NCBI GenBank assembly: GCA_018398575.1
Contig: JAGTXZ010000021.1
Coordinates: 1,860,001 to 1,924,000, forward strand
Length of the DNA stretch: 64,000 bases
Reading direction: 5' to 3'
Source of the DNA: Ampelomyces quisqualis
Taxonomy: Eukaryota > Ascomycota > Dothideomycetes > Pleosporales > Phaeosphaeriaceae
The translations under genes and the position numbers were made by a program. Under the pieces are notes generated by a model. It had not been told where the DNA came from, made no database searches, and saw nothing but the letters and a program-made list of their open reading frames with translations. Positions 47,281 through 58,057 of this stretch are shown one piece after another. Position 1 is the stretch's first letter. The number at the start of each line of letters is the position of its first letter.

Positions 47281-47613
47281 TCGAAGCAGGACGCCACCGC
47301 AGATATGGCATTTTATACCTGTCAGCTCGAGCGCACCGTAGTAGGCTAATAAAATGTACTTGTGTTGAGGGATGCGCGCCGAGAACTACAGAGAATAGGT
47401 AATGCGTCGGAGGTCGAGTAGAGAAAGGGACAGATGAGCAGGGAGAGATGAGGCTAATAAAGGGCGAGATAACAAGGCACATGCATGGCCAAGGTTTGGC
47501 GTAGGAGCACATGGTGCGCAGGAAACATTGAACAAACGATCTTGAATTCGCTCGATCTGTTGACATGCTTGCTACAATTCCTGGGCTTGGGATCACGCAA
47601 TACAAGTCGACTT

Positions 47614-48617
47614 CTACTCTTCAATCGTCTTGACGCACTCCCACCCACCGCTCAACCTCTCTTTCCACAGGCTGACCCTGTTGTCGCCGGTGCTGACGGC
47701 TAGCACATTGCCGCTCAAGCTCCAACTTACGCGCCAGGCGACGGCATCGACATTTAGTACGGTTGATTTCCACTCGCCTGTTTTTGTTAGCGGACATCTG
47801 AAGCGACTCTGCAATCAAGCTTACGAAGATCTGAAGACGTCCAGATGCGCACGGTCTTGTCTTGTGACGCAGAGGCAATGTATGACTTGGAGAGAACAGT
47901 AGGTGACCATGCGACATCGCGCACCCAGTCTGTGTGCCCTGTCAAGATCTGTGTGCTCTGCCAGCTCCCGGTCTCAGCACTGAAGTCCCACAGCTTGACT
48001 TGACAATCGCTTCCGCCCGTGACAAAGCGTCGCGCAGCACCAGCCTGATTTCCGCTTGCGCTGATAACCTGGCCCGGCGCAACCGCGGGCGCCCATGAAA
48101 CGCTGTTCACACCGCTGCCGCACGCCTGGAAGATCTGGTGTGTCCATGCATTATCCTTGAATTCGAGTACCGAGACATTGCCGTCGGAGGAAGCGCATGC
48201 GAGGAGGCAGCCCGCTTCGTGCGGCGCCCAGGCGACGATGTTGACGGAGGCGGTGTGCAGGGCAACCTCGTAGATCTTTTGCCAGGCCGACGATTGTTCG
48301 CGCCAGATGATGACCTTGCCGTCGTATGAGGAAGACGCGAGAATGTTGCCGTACTTGGGATGCGCCCATGCCACACACCATACCGGGCCTTCGTGCCTAT
48401 CGTGCTGTCAACACACGCTATATCCCATCTCTGGCGTGACGTACCCTCTCAGTGTCTCGACCAGTGTGTGTTTGTCGCCGTCCACCTCGAAGATCTTGAT
48501 CGTCTTGTCCGAGGAACAGGTCGCCAACCGCCGGCCGTAGTAGTCGAGCACGGCATCGTGCTGGACCTCATTAGCTTCAATCGAGAGTAAGTCGACGTCG
48601 TGGCCGCTGTCACCCAT
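47614..48617 (-). CDS. SEC13: COPII coat / nuclear pore WD40 protein Sec13
   Basis: Beta-propeller shared by the COPII outer coat (with Sec31), the Nup84-type pore complex and SEACAT. Exons 48445..48617, 47825..48396 and 47614..47777 give 302 residues, the normal size. Six WD repeats are visible, e.g. HDAVLDYYGRRLATCSSDKT, HEGPVWCVAWAHPKYGNILA, HTASVNIVAWAPHEAGCLLA, GVNSVSWAPAVAPG, HTDWVRDVAWSPTVLSKSYI and the last WRVSWSLSGNVLAVSTGDN. The start MGDSGHDVD is the only in-frame ATG before the first repeat. Confidence 0.97.
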
Positions 48618-49800
48618 TGTGCGCGCGTGGTAGGAGGCGTCGAGAGCAGGATGCAGTATGGGAACCGGAAGGCTATGGGAAACGTCGCGTTATGGGAAGA
48701 CGTACAATCATATCGTCATGGCTCGAGTTCTGTATTACGTTTGCCTGGAATGAGGAAACCACGAGTTAGCGGGTCAAGTTCGGGCGGGCGCGAGGTGTTT
48801 TGTGGAGGAGCCACTTACCATGCTTGCTTGCGTGTTCTGGACCCGTGTTGCTATGTGCTATATGCAAACGCGAGAGGCTATTCGGGTGTGGTTTGTTACC
48901 TGAAGAGCTCAATGTTGCAACCACTTGTGTCTGGAGCTCTGTTCGGGATGCTGTGTTGTGTCCTCAAATGGCAGGGGTCCATGGGTAAGATTAGATCGCC
49001 AAGAGCTCGCCTCCACATGTTCAACTCTGTTCGAACAGACTTCCTTCGACATTGCCATTGATTGCTCCCATAAGCTCACTCGTGTTCTGGGTGTTCGACT
49101 GCTGGAATCCACATGTAAAATGCAGTGTTTTGGATCCAATCCACAACTTTCGAGTCGTCACATCCTCAAGTATTACCCATGGGCCATGAGGCCGTAGCAA
49201 AGCGATCTCTATTCAGACCATAGATCGACCGCGATTGAAGTGCTACATGGAGTCTCCATGTCTAGAATGCTCCATCACTATGTGTGAAGCGAATTTGAAG
49301 GTTGACTAGCTGATCTGTAGACATTCACGCTGCACGCATGTGCTGTTGGTAGGTGCAACGGCAAAGCTTCGCCACCTGGTCAAGTGGTCCGCTGCTTCGT
49401 TTCTTATTAAGCCGTCGTGCATTTGTGGTACTTCTAATTGTATACCTACTTTCCAAGAGACTGCATGCCTTCACTTGCGCCTCTTACGATTCTGTTCAAA
49501 GCATGTGTCCATCGTCCCACGCGACGCGAAGCTAACGGGCGCTAAAATCTAAAGTATCATCCATGTTCCTCCCATCTTGCTTACTCCCACATCCACGTCC
49601 TTAACATTGAGCCTTGGGAATAAAGCCCCAGGCTGTCCTTCAGGCAACGCAGCAAACCCGAGCCAATTACGCCAATCATCCTGAACCTGTACACTTTCGC
49701 GACTTCGCTACCTCGGCGCTAAACCCATACCGAACTGCTGCCTAACGAGTCGCATTACACCCCGTGACCACGCGTCTATACATATATCCATGCCTAAAAA
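48618..49800. other. Intergenic between divergent SEC13 and GIY-YIG-like genes
   Basis: About 1.2 kb with promoters of both flanking genes. No gene seen. Confidence 0.45.
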
Positions 49801-50832
49801 ATGTCCGTCGTCAGCGATCCCGAACGTAGTCCATCGCGTCTCCCTTCTCACATACTCACTCCATACGCCAATACCCGAACAGCCATGTACGACCTCCCCA
49901 CCTCCTTTTCTCCATCTCAACTCGAAGCCAGAAAGATACTGCACCATGTCTTCTCCTCTTTACAAGACCAGGAATCGAAATACTACCCCAAGTACGGTAA
50001 ATGGGTCGAACGCCATCCTCGCCTCCAAGATTTTTGTTTCCAATGTATACGCCCGCACACATGGACCTACCTATCCGGCCGCTGGAGCCTGGACGCATTA
50101 AAAGCCGTCGGCGGCGACTTGAAATCCGAAGGCCGGGGAATCTATTTCGACGGCGTGTTAGGTCTCGATCGGCGCGTGAGGATATACGTCGGCCAAGCAA
50201 ACTCCATTCGCGCGCGAATCGCTCAACATTTGAATTTCAGGCACCGCCGGGATCATCCAAGTCTGCATTATCATGCTATGCAGCATAGCATATATAATGC
50301 CATTGGATTGGTCGCGCAGGTGCCGTCGCCGAATATGGGTAATCACTTGTTGCCGGGGATGGACTGTCCGGATTTATTGATGAATGTGCTGGAAATGTGG
50401 ATGTGTTTGTGTTTCAGGACACTACCGATTCAAACGCTGGAGGCGTGGCTGCCAGATGATGGAGAAGTGCAGAGGGGGAGGAAAAGGGGGCTGGAGGGCG
50501 AATTTGGAGGGTTGAATGTTGCGTGTCCACTGGATCAGGGTGAGAAGCAGAGGGAGTGGTTGGATCTGAGCGATTCGGAAGATCCGCTGATACGAGACTA
50601 TTTTGGTCGCGGTAGAGAGAGTGTCAGGATCGAGGGAAAAAAGAAGGAAGAAGAGGACTCGGTCGCGCAAAGAAGGTTCAGATATGCCGAGCGAGCGAAG
50701 AATTATAACAAACATTGGATACAACCGGAGAAATGCCCATCGCAAACGGCTGGTATCGTTTTTGGCATTACTATGGTAATCCTTGTCGGTACGGCGTTAT
50801 GGCGCGGGGGCGGGTATGCATCGAGGCGGTGA
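49801..50832 (+). CDS. GIY-YIG-like protein with C-terminal membrane anchor
   Basis: Intronless, 343 residues. Residues 111-145 resemble a GIY-YIG nuclease core: GIY at 113-115, then YVG at 129-131 (RVRIYVGQANSIRARIAQHL), with arginines at 137/139 in the position of the conserved Arg and a glutamate at 198 (MNVLEMWMCL) as candidate catalytic Glu. The spacer between GIY and YVG is 13 residues, slightly longer than usual. An N-terminal helical region with HPRLQDFCFQCIRPHTW precedes it. A charged linker leads to a single hydrophobic helix at about 317-334 (AGIVFGITMVILVGTALW) close to the C-terminus, as in tail-anchored proteins. I know no named gene with this layout. Nuclease activity is inferred only from motif positions. 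Confidence 0.75.
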   Translation: MSVVSDPERSPSRLPSHILTPYANTRTAMYDLPTSFSPSQLEARKILHHVFSSLQDQESKYYPKYGKWVERHPRLQDFCFQCIRPHTWTYLSGRWSLDALKAVGGDLKSEGRGIYFDGVLGLDRRVRIYVGQANSIRARIAQHLNFRHRRDHPSLHYHAMQHSIYNAIGLVAQVPSPNMGNHLLPGMDCPDLLMNVLEMWMCLCFRTLPIQTLEAWLPDDGEVQRGRKRGLEGEFGGLNVACPLDQGEKQREWLDLSDSEDPLIRDYFGRGRESVRIEGKKKEEEDSVAQRRFRYAERAKNYNKHWIQPEKCPSQTAGIVFGITMVILVGTALWRGGGYASRR

Positions 50833-50978
50833 TTGTACAGCAAGCAATCGTATCTTCAAGCTGTTGGGGCAGCGAGCATGGATAATAGCATAGTTCTATG
50901 CAATCATGCGTGGCGTAAAATTCATCAATATCTGAACACATCCTTCGATATGATTGATCGCGAACCATTCGACAACGA

Positions 50979-52819
50979 TCAAATCGTGCCGAAGATGCTC
51001 TCTAACATGACTGAAGCAAACAATTCCGCGCCCGGACTCTGCGTGCACCAGCTCACATTATTTCCCTTCCTGCTATCTCTCCAACCCCCAGCATCGCCAG
51101 CAATCTCCTCGTCCAGAACTCCCGTTCCCTCTGTCACAGACCTACCCCTACGGTCCGCAATGACACAGCCTCTCGTCCACTGTCCGCTCGTCTCGACTCT
51201 CAAATCTTCTGTCTTGAACTCCCATTTCGGATCTTCGGGGCTCAAGGCGTACCAAATCGTCAAAGGGTCGTGTAGCTGCAAGCCAGCCTTGGCGGGATCT
51301 GATTGCGGACTGAGGGAGTCTTGATATGTGAAGGTTTTGTTCAGAAAGAGCGTAGCCCATTCTGCTAGTGGGGAGCCAGTGACGGGCGGGGTGGTGGTGT
51401 AGGACCTGAAGAGAGACGCAGGAAGAATATGGCGCATCGTTATGTCTGTGGGAAATGTTAACACCCTTGTTCTCGGTGTAGACTGCGTAAATCGTACCGA
51501 GTGGGAACAACTTGATCTTGAGCTTTTTGCTGAGTTTCTCGGGATACGGAGGTAGTTGCTCCTTCGTGGGCTCCTTGAGCACAGGCGGCATAGTCAGGCG
51601 CGGATTTCTGCTCGTAAGTGCAAATACGCGAGCACTTGCCACACTATCGGCGTAGGTGTTGAATTCGGCGCCTGGCGTCATCTGGTTGAGAAGGTTTAAC
51701 AATGTGTGCAGAGGAGTATCAGCTTTTTGAATGAGCTTGAAGTTGGGCACGGGGAGTCGCTGTACTTCAGCAGAGTAGATGCGATCAAGAGATCAGATAT
51801 GCCTGTAAAAGCAAGCAGGAAATCGAAGTATGACTTACGTTACCGGGATCATCGACAGCTCCCCCCATGACAACCAATTCCTTCACTCTCAGGAAGGTCT
51901 CCGGGTCTTTCGCAGCGGCAATAGCGATGTTGGTCAAGGGACCGACTGCTACGATGGTAACCGTGTCCGGCTCATTCTCAGCCAGAATTTGTAACATTTC
52001 TTCATGAGCGGGCTTCAGCGACGGTATGAAGAGCGGGTACTTGTTCTTGACTGTTTCCAGTGCAGCAGCTTCTTCTTGTGACAGGTTTCCGGGGTGTGGC
52101 AAGAAGAGGGACTTCCATGATTCATCTGGAGAGAGCTCAGGATGCTACGCATCTGGTCAATACCGGTTGAACGTAAACGGCTAGAAACATACACTTTGAT
52201 GTAGACCTCCAAGTCCGTCGATACCATCTGCATATGGTAAGCCGCCGTAATATATAGAGCAATGGAATACACGTACGGAAGAAATCTGCAACCATCATGT
52301 GCTCCGCTAGTGGTTCGTCCGCGCCCACAGCAACTGTGAGAGTATTTATATCAGCCAAGTACCTCGCATAGAATCCGGCTCGCAGGAACACACCAATTGG
52401 CTTCCTTTGATCCAGTGTCTCAAAGCCAGCAGGTCTTCCGTTGGCTTTTCGCCAGGCTCGTTCCTCTCCAATGTACTGGAAGAGTGTAACGACATTTCTC
52501 AAACAGCTGTAGTAGATCGGTCTTAGCTCGACTCATAAAGACTCCTCTGATATGCGCGAAGTGGTAGACTGATGCCGAGGCGAAAAGCATGAAATTCAAC
52601 GATTGGTGAATGTGTAGGACCTACTTCTGAACTTCAACATTGCCGAATGTGAGCGACAACATCAGAATGTCCAGTCCTCCAGGCCCCGTAGCAAACGCAA
52701 GAAGTATAGCGAGCACATCGTCGATGCCCTGGTCAACCCGGTCAGTCTGTATTACCCTGCCATTACCGTACTTTACCACTCACCGGATCTGTATCAATGA
52801 TAATCTTGTTCGGAGCCAT
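50979..52819 (-). CDS. Inosine/uridine-preferring nucleoside hydrolase
   Basis: Calcium-dependent N-ribohydrolase for nucleoside salvage. Seven exons: 52784..52819, 52625..52728, 52277..52506, 52195..52227, 51839..52125, 51498..51681 and 50979..51445, 446 residues. The Ca-binding motif DTDPGIDD is at residues 9-16, restored across intron 1. Other signatures: TFGNVEVQNCLRNVV; HGIDGLGGLHQ (exon 4, 33 bases); TVTIVAVGPLTNIAIAAAKD; VVMGGAVDDPGN then MTPGAEFNTYADSVASARVF; LFPLDITMRHILP. The C-terminal part has HDPLTIWYAL. Two introns were placed by family sequence: the 157-bp intron 51682..51838 and the short one 51446..51497, both removing open frame that would otherwise be translated. Confidence 0.9.
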
Positions 52820-53440
52820 CTTGTCCCCCGGTGCTGTGAGCTTGAGTTGAGTTGAGATACGTGATAGATGTATAAAATACAGCTGGGTTAGGCTGAAGAT
52901 GCTGCATGATTAAATAACTAGCCCGTTTCTAGCGAAGTGGGGGACTTCAAGCCCCCACTCTGACGTCTGATGTCATGGATTCGATGAAGATGCGGCAATC
53001 GGGCATGATTAAATAACTAGCCTAGCTCTAATCGAATTCAGCAGGTGAAGGCCGCAGATCGAAGTGGAGGACCCCAAGCCTCCACTCTGACGTCTGATGT
53101 TATGGGCCCGTTCGATGAAGATGTGTCCTCAATCATCTCGGATTGCGTGTATTCCTTGGCTGAAAGGTTTCTCATAGATTTCCAATTAGCGCAACTATGC
53201 CCACTGCATTGACATACAAACGCCGCATATTCGTAGTCTACACATTGCGTGCCCGCAAACGCCTTGTTGGGGGCTGCCGCACTTTTTTCCCCTGTACTAG
53301 CCTCCTCAAACATACTTTCTTCCAATCTCGAATGAATGCTTTCAGCCCCTTCGTAGTAAAAGGGACTCCTTAACAGATGTGCTGGACGCTCGCGCCCAGA
53401 TGTTGAACTTGGTTTGCGAGTCGTAGAATGTAGTTACCTT
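52820..53440. other. Intergenic with local duplication
   Basis: About 620 bp between the nucleoside hydrolase start and the SURF4 stop. Apart from the duplicated segment listed separately, nothing coding is seen. Confidence 0.45.
52904..53122. repeat. Diverged tandem duplication, units of about 100-120 bp
   Basis: The segment starting GCATGATTAAATAACTAGCC occurs at 52904 and again at 53003. Each copy continues to a shared block ending CCACTCTGACGTCTGATGT (52955 and 53082 onward) and then TTCGATGAAGATG. Copy 2 has about 30 extra bases after the first 20. Each copy also contains a small inverted arm pair (GTGGGGGACTT...AAGCCCCCAC in copy 1; GTGGAGGACC...AAGCCTCCAC in copy 2); the arm changes compensate, keeping pairing in both copies. 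Confidence 0.85.
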
Positions 53441-54557
53441 CTAGTAAACTTTCTTCTTCTCGTCGACAGAAAACTGTCCGGGACCCATGTTGACCAGCAA
53501 GAGGAGACCACCGCTGTACGAATATTAGCTCGATTTCCCAACGAGGCCAGAAGCGGTACTTACACAATCGAGAGGATCTGGAAGAAATCGTACTTTGCAA
53601 AGTCCTTGTGTGGGTGGTGCGGGTGCAGGGTCCAGAAGTTGTTGACGTAGAGGTTGAAAACGCTGAGGATCAGCACCAGCATAATCGCCGAGAATTTGGC
53701 CTTGAAACCAACGACAACCATAACGCAGGCGACGAGTCCGAGCAAACTGGCAACAATTCTCCAGAAACCCCAGTCGCCGCGGAAGACGAATCCAACAAAG
53801 AGGAAGATGAGCAAGACACGGCCCGCAAGTTGGAAGTACATCTTCTTGTCCTTCTCGTCGAGTGTAGGCAGACCGGCGGGCGCAAACTTCTTGCGGACCC
53901 AGGAGTCGGATAGAACCATGAGAAGGCCTCCCATGACGGAAAGGTTGCGCAGGAAGAAGTTGAGGTCGAAGACCAGGCCGTATCCAATGCCCTGCAGAAC
54001 CACGACACCCATAAGCCCAGCTACAGCATATTCCGAGTGTTTCCTTGCAATAACCATGATCGAAGCACCAGTCATGACGATGACGTTTACGACGAGGAAC
54101 AAGTGAGTGACGCCGTTCCAGACTATAAGTAGCTTGTGTCAGTAGTTGAGAGGTCGATCTGGGGCTTATCGGAGAATGCATACTTTGTCGGTAGTCGTGA
54201 AGATATGTGAGCTGGTCGCTCCATTGAGTGATTATGCGCAGCGCATCTTCCAAGAAAGTGACGACAATCAAGAAGCGGCCAATTGCTGGCAGATAACTAT
54301 CCAGGCTCTTTATTAGCTCTGAGCTCACAACGTAGCTTTCCGACGCCGTGATAGCGCAAATGACTGTGTTGTTTGCGAGAGACTTACGGCTTGATTGGAT
54401 CAGACATGGTGTCCAGCATGTCCTCAATCTTGCTCGTCTGCGCCCTCAACTGGTCCAGCGGACTTGGGTCGTTCCTCGTGTCATCGGTTCGCCCAGCATT
54501 GCCGAACGGGCTCTGATTGCCCAGATGGTAACCGGCGGTGCCACGTATTTGCGCCAT
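53441..54557 (-). CDS. ERV29: ER cargo receptor SURF4 / Erv29
   Basis: COPII cargo receptor that loads soluble secretory proteins at ER exit. Exons 54388..54557, 54184..54296, 53564..54122 and 53441..53513 give 304 residues. Landmarks: polar N-terminus with KIEDMLDTMSDPIKPYLPAIGRF, then the conserved VTFLEDALRIITQWSDQLTY and LHDYRQIWNGVTHLFLV, RNLSVMGGLLMVLSDSW, and AKYDFFQILSIVGGLLLLVN. About seven hydrophobic helices. The C-terminus DEKKKVY carries a KKxx dilysine retrieval signal read by COPI. SEC13, its coat partner in the same step, lies 5 kb away. Confidence 0.96.
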
Positions 54558-55566
54558 AGCTGTGGTAGAGGGTGAAGGCGAGGAAAGAGTCGAGGCGCGA
54601 AGAGTGGGCGAGCCGGAGGGGATTCTAGCTTCGAGGTTGTTCGCCGTGGAGGCCAGCCTGGCTTTTGCCAGGATCCATTAGCGTGCTACCACACCTAGCT
54701 TCCCCGCGAGACTTGACCTCCGTCGATTCACTCGCAAACCACAGACTGAACTTTTTTTTACCGCAGCAGCAGATGTTCTATTACTTGCTGCATCATAATT
54801 GTCGTCGGGTGATAGCACTTCATGCATCTATGCCTCGGCTCATTCCAAGAGTTTGTTGATGCCACATCACAGCATTGTTACCGGCATACTGCTCTCACCG
54901 GGAACGTCAAACCTGCACTGCGCACCAACCTCGAAGTTGAAGATTTGCGAGTTACGCATGTAGCCTCCCGTCTCGCTGGACGCTGTTCGATTAGCAACAT
55001 GTGTTATTTATGGTTTCTAATGTCGAGAATCTATATGCATCGGCGTGCAGTCCATAGTGTGCTTTGATATCACCGAAACTTTGGATCACTGAGGAGAGAT
55101 CATGTCCGGTTTTGGTTAAGGGGATAGGATATTTCGCGGGACATTACACGCTGGCGCGCAGAAAATTGATTTGGATCATTTCAGTTTATGATTTCTATCC
55201 GACTTCACCGCCTGTTTTGCGCTGTCGCCACATGCGGACGTTCCTCCAGAATGTTGACGCAAGTTGGTTGTATTGAAGAATGACGCAGAAGTACAATATG
55301 AAGCGATACCCGTATCTGCTCGCTTGAGTTGAATGCAACCCAAACGCCTATGCCTTTTGGCAGTCCGAAAGACTGAACGAAAAAACGATCGTGACTACCT
55401 CGTGTCTGTGAAGCCAATCTGGCATCGGTGTTTCATGCCGTCAAAGAGTATCAGCCCACCACTGCTCTGTTGCTGACACCTATAAAAATACAGAGAGCCT
55501 CCTCCACGTCTGCGCAACATGTGTTTTCATGCATTGTGGACAGATAAATTTGTTGGGAAATGTAGC
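54558..55566. other. Intergenic, about 1 kb
   Basis: No supported gene; contains the SURF4 promoter and the 3' end of the next gene. Confidence 0.45.
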
Positions 55567-56655
55567 TCATACGACAGGCCAGTCATCGGCGTTGTCGGCC
55601 CCACCAACAAACTCTTCCTGAAGGATTTGGTAGCGAGAGCTTGGCTTCTTGTTCTCCGTGACTGTAGGGCGAACAAGCTTGTCGATGTGCACAGGCTTCA
55701 CGGGCTGGGCAACCTGTGGGGTGATAGAGTCACCTTCCTCATCGACAGTCTTCTTCTTCTGCTTCTTGCCCTTAGGGACAGTCTCCCAGGCGGTCGTATC
55801 CTCCAGGACAGCCTTGACTTGCTCTTCCTCTGACAGAGCATTGTTGTATTCACCGTTGGAAGCGACAACGGGCGTAGGCACCATGCCATTGGTCGGACCC
55901 TCGCTAGAGCTTGCGGTTGAGGCGGTATCGAAGGTATCAAGCAGCTGTCCGGTGGGAGCCGAGGCAACCGGTTGAACGGCGCCGCGAGAGGGAACAGTGG
56001 TCCACGCACTGGATGCGGGCGCTTTAGCGGCTTTGAGCCCGTTCTTCGCGGGTTCACCGCGAGCCTCGCGGGCAGTGCGGCGTTGCTTCTCCAACAAAGC
56101 TTGGCGTTGCTTTTCATCCTCCTCACGAGCTGCCTTGGCCTCCTCTACTTTCCTCCTGTTCTGGCGAGCCTTCTTAGACTCCGAAGGGGCCTCCGCCTTT
56201 GCAGGCTGCGGCTTTGTAGGACGAGCTGGCGACTCCGCGGGCTTGATGCTCAAGACCGAGGCGGCACCAGCCCGCGGGCCAAGCATGTCCGAGACATCGC
56301 GACCGCTTGGCGCCTTGGCCGCGTTGCCAGAGGGAGAGGCAACAGGAGAGAGGTCATCGTCGGCATCGGCGCCGGCAGTGGAGGAGGCTGTTGACAAGTA
56401 GGCCTCCGCCTTGTTTGCGGTATCCTGAACGGCTGACTTGACCGACTTATGTGGTGCCTTTGCCTTGGCGACCTTTGATGCTTTGGTCTTGATTTCTGTA
56501 TCGAGCCATTGCGCTGTGTCTCCCAGAGAGCTGGCCGTGGTAGGGCGCGTAGCCGTTGACCGTCCGCGAGTGACGCCACGTTGGTTCTGGCTGTAGTATA
56601 CGTAGCCGGCGCCTACAAGGGCTAGAAACAGCGCCCAATTGACCCACGTCTCCAT
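55567..56655 (-). CDS. Uncharacterised protein with N-terminal membrane anchor
   Basis: Intronless, 362 residues. An N-terminal hydrophobic helix (WALFLALVGAGYVYY, residues 7-21) acts as signal anchor. The remainder is Ala/Lys/Glu-rich, largely disordered, with a coiled-coil-like stretch of about residues 155-200 (KKARQNRRKVEEAKAAREED), two Trp-containing repeats (SSAWTTVPSRG and TTAWETVPKGKKQKKK) and an acidic end DNADDWPVV. Similar anchored proteins occur across filamentous ascomycetes, so it is probably real and on the cytosolic face of the ER. No function known to me. The repeated S/T-AW-x-TVP motif is its most distinctive feature. Confidence 0.78.
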   Translation of the reverse strand: METWVNWALFLALVGAGYVYYSQNQRGVTRGRSTATRPTTASSLGDTAQWLDTEIKTKASKVAKAKAPHKSVKSAVQDTANKAEAYLSTASSTAGADADDDLSPVASPSGNAAKAPSGRDVSDMLGPRAGAASVLSIKPAESPARPTKPQPAKAEAPSESKKARQNRRKVEEAKAAREEDEKQRQALLEKQRRTAREARGEPAKNGLKAAKAPASSAWTTVPSRGAVQPVASAPTGQLLDTFDTASTASSSEGPTNGMVPTPVVASNGEYNNALSEEEQVKAVLEDTTAWETVPKGKKQKKKTVDEEGDSITPQVAQPVKPVHIDKLVRPTVTENKKPSSRYQILQEEFVGGADNADDWPVV

Positions 56656-58057
56656 GGCTGTAAGAGGCGAGAGCTGCTCTGCTCAAGGTTTTGTGTGATG
56701 TGGTGTTATATACGCCTCTGCGGTGTCGAGGCGCGGTGCGTTCCAATGGGGTTGGAGATTCGATGAGTCGGAGATCGGAGCGGTGGCAGGGTGGGTCGCG
56801 GGTAGAAGCAGATGGTGATCAGGTCCCTGCTGCAAACGACTCGAGCCAGGGAGCTTGGTAAAGGCAAGCTCAAGACTCAAGTGACGCAAGGAGGGCTGCG
56901 CTTGCAAGCCGCTGGTGAGAGCCAGAATCCCGCCCTTGCAATGGTCTGCTCCAAGCTCTCGATTTGCTAACGCTGGTGGGAGATGTGTAGTGGTGGTTTC
57001 CTGTCGACTTGGTGAAAGCTGGCCAGATGCCGTAGTCAGCCGAACGGCAGTGTCCAGATACTCTAGTCGCGTAGTTGGCGACGACCGCTGCAGTTACCCG
57101 CTGAAGCGATTCGATGGGGCTAGGCGGGTGGTGGATGGCAGGGAGGTGTGTGAGAGAGTCGGGAGGAGAGTTGACAAGTCGAGTTGCGAAAGGGAAGCTG
57201 CTTCGGGGTGGTGTTGAGCCTGGCGCTTGGCCTAATCGGTACGCCGCTAGTAATGCGGTTCAGGAGCCTCGTCAGCCACACTGCCACGGGTGCAACGGAT
57301 GAAGTCAACCTCTACAAGCCTACGCCGCGGAATCGGTCCGGAGACTACCGAGAATGCTTCGTCTCTGCGACTGCCAGCCTCTACGCGATCGTTTATATGG
57401 CGATGCGCTCACTGGCGGCAGCATCTCTTTGGCGTAGATGAGTTTGGAGCACCTTGGTTAATCGGCGCACGGTCGCGAAAAGGACACCTTGCTACAAGCT
57501 GCGTAAGGAGCTCGTTCACCGCGAACTCAGTGCGACCGATCCCTCCGACCCGATCCGGCATGGGACCTATTTCACCTCGAAATGGTTTGCTACACGAGTC
57601 ACGCGACGTACTACATCGATCATGCGTAGCCAAACGTTGACCTGGTCATCATCAGGCTGGCGTCCACCATCTGCCGGAAGCAATCTGGGCTGCGTGGCCG
57701 GCACAGTGATCGCAGCTTTGAGCACGCATCGTCGCATCCCCTGATCAATGGAAAACCGAAAAGATGACATGTCGTTGCGGTGACACAACGTGGCTCTGGA
57801 ATGACGGTACACATGCCTAGCATCCCGCTCCCTTTCGCGACCTGCCTGTTGGTGCCATCACTGCTTGTCCGGATCCAGCTTGCACGTTAGACTGATCTCT
57901 GACGGAAAGTCATCGGCTATATTAACAAGAATGGACCAAACCGACCACTTGACAGCTACTACCATCTTCCCATAAACAACCAAATAACCACCCAAGGAGT
58001 ATCGACAGAACAAAACGCCAACATCTCGTTCTAACAACCATCGCAACCGCAACTTTT
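56656..58057. other. Intergenic, 1.4 kb, no gene seen
   Basis: Scattered short frames only. Contains the promoter of the anchored protein and the 3' end of the next gene. Confidence 0.45.

Noticed and set aside
51685..51750. Extra coding segment (VPNFKLIQKADTPLHTLLNLL) before exon 6 of the nucleoside hydrolase
   Set aside because: Family sequence requires direct passage from DDPGN to TPGAEFNTYAD, so this is treated as intron.
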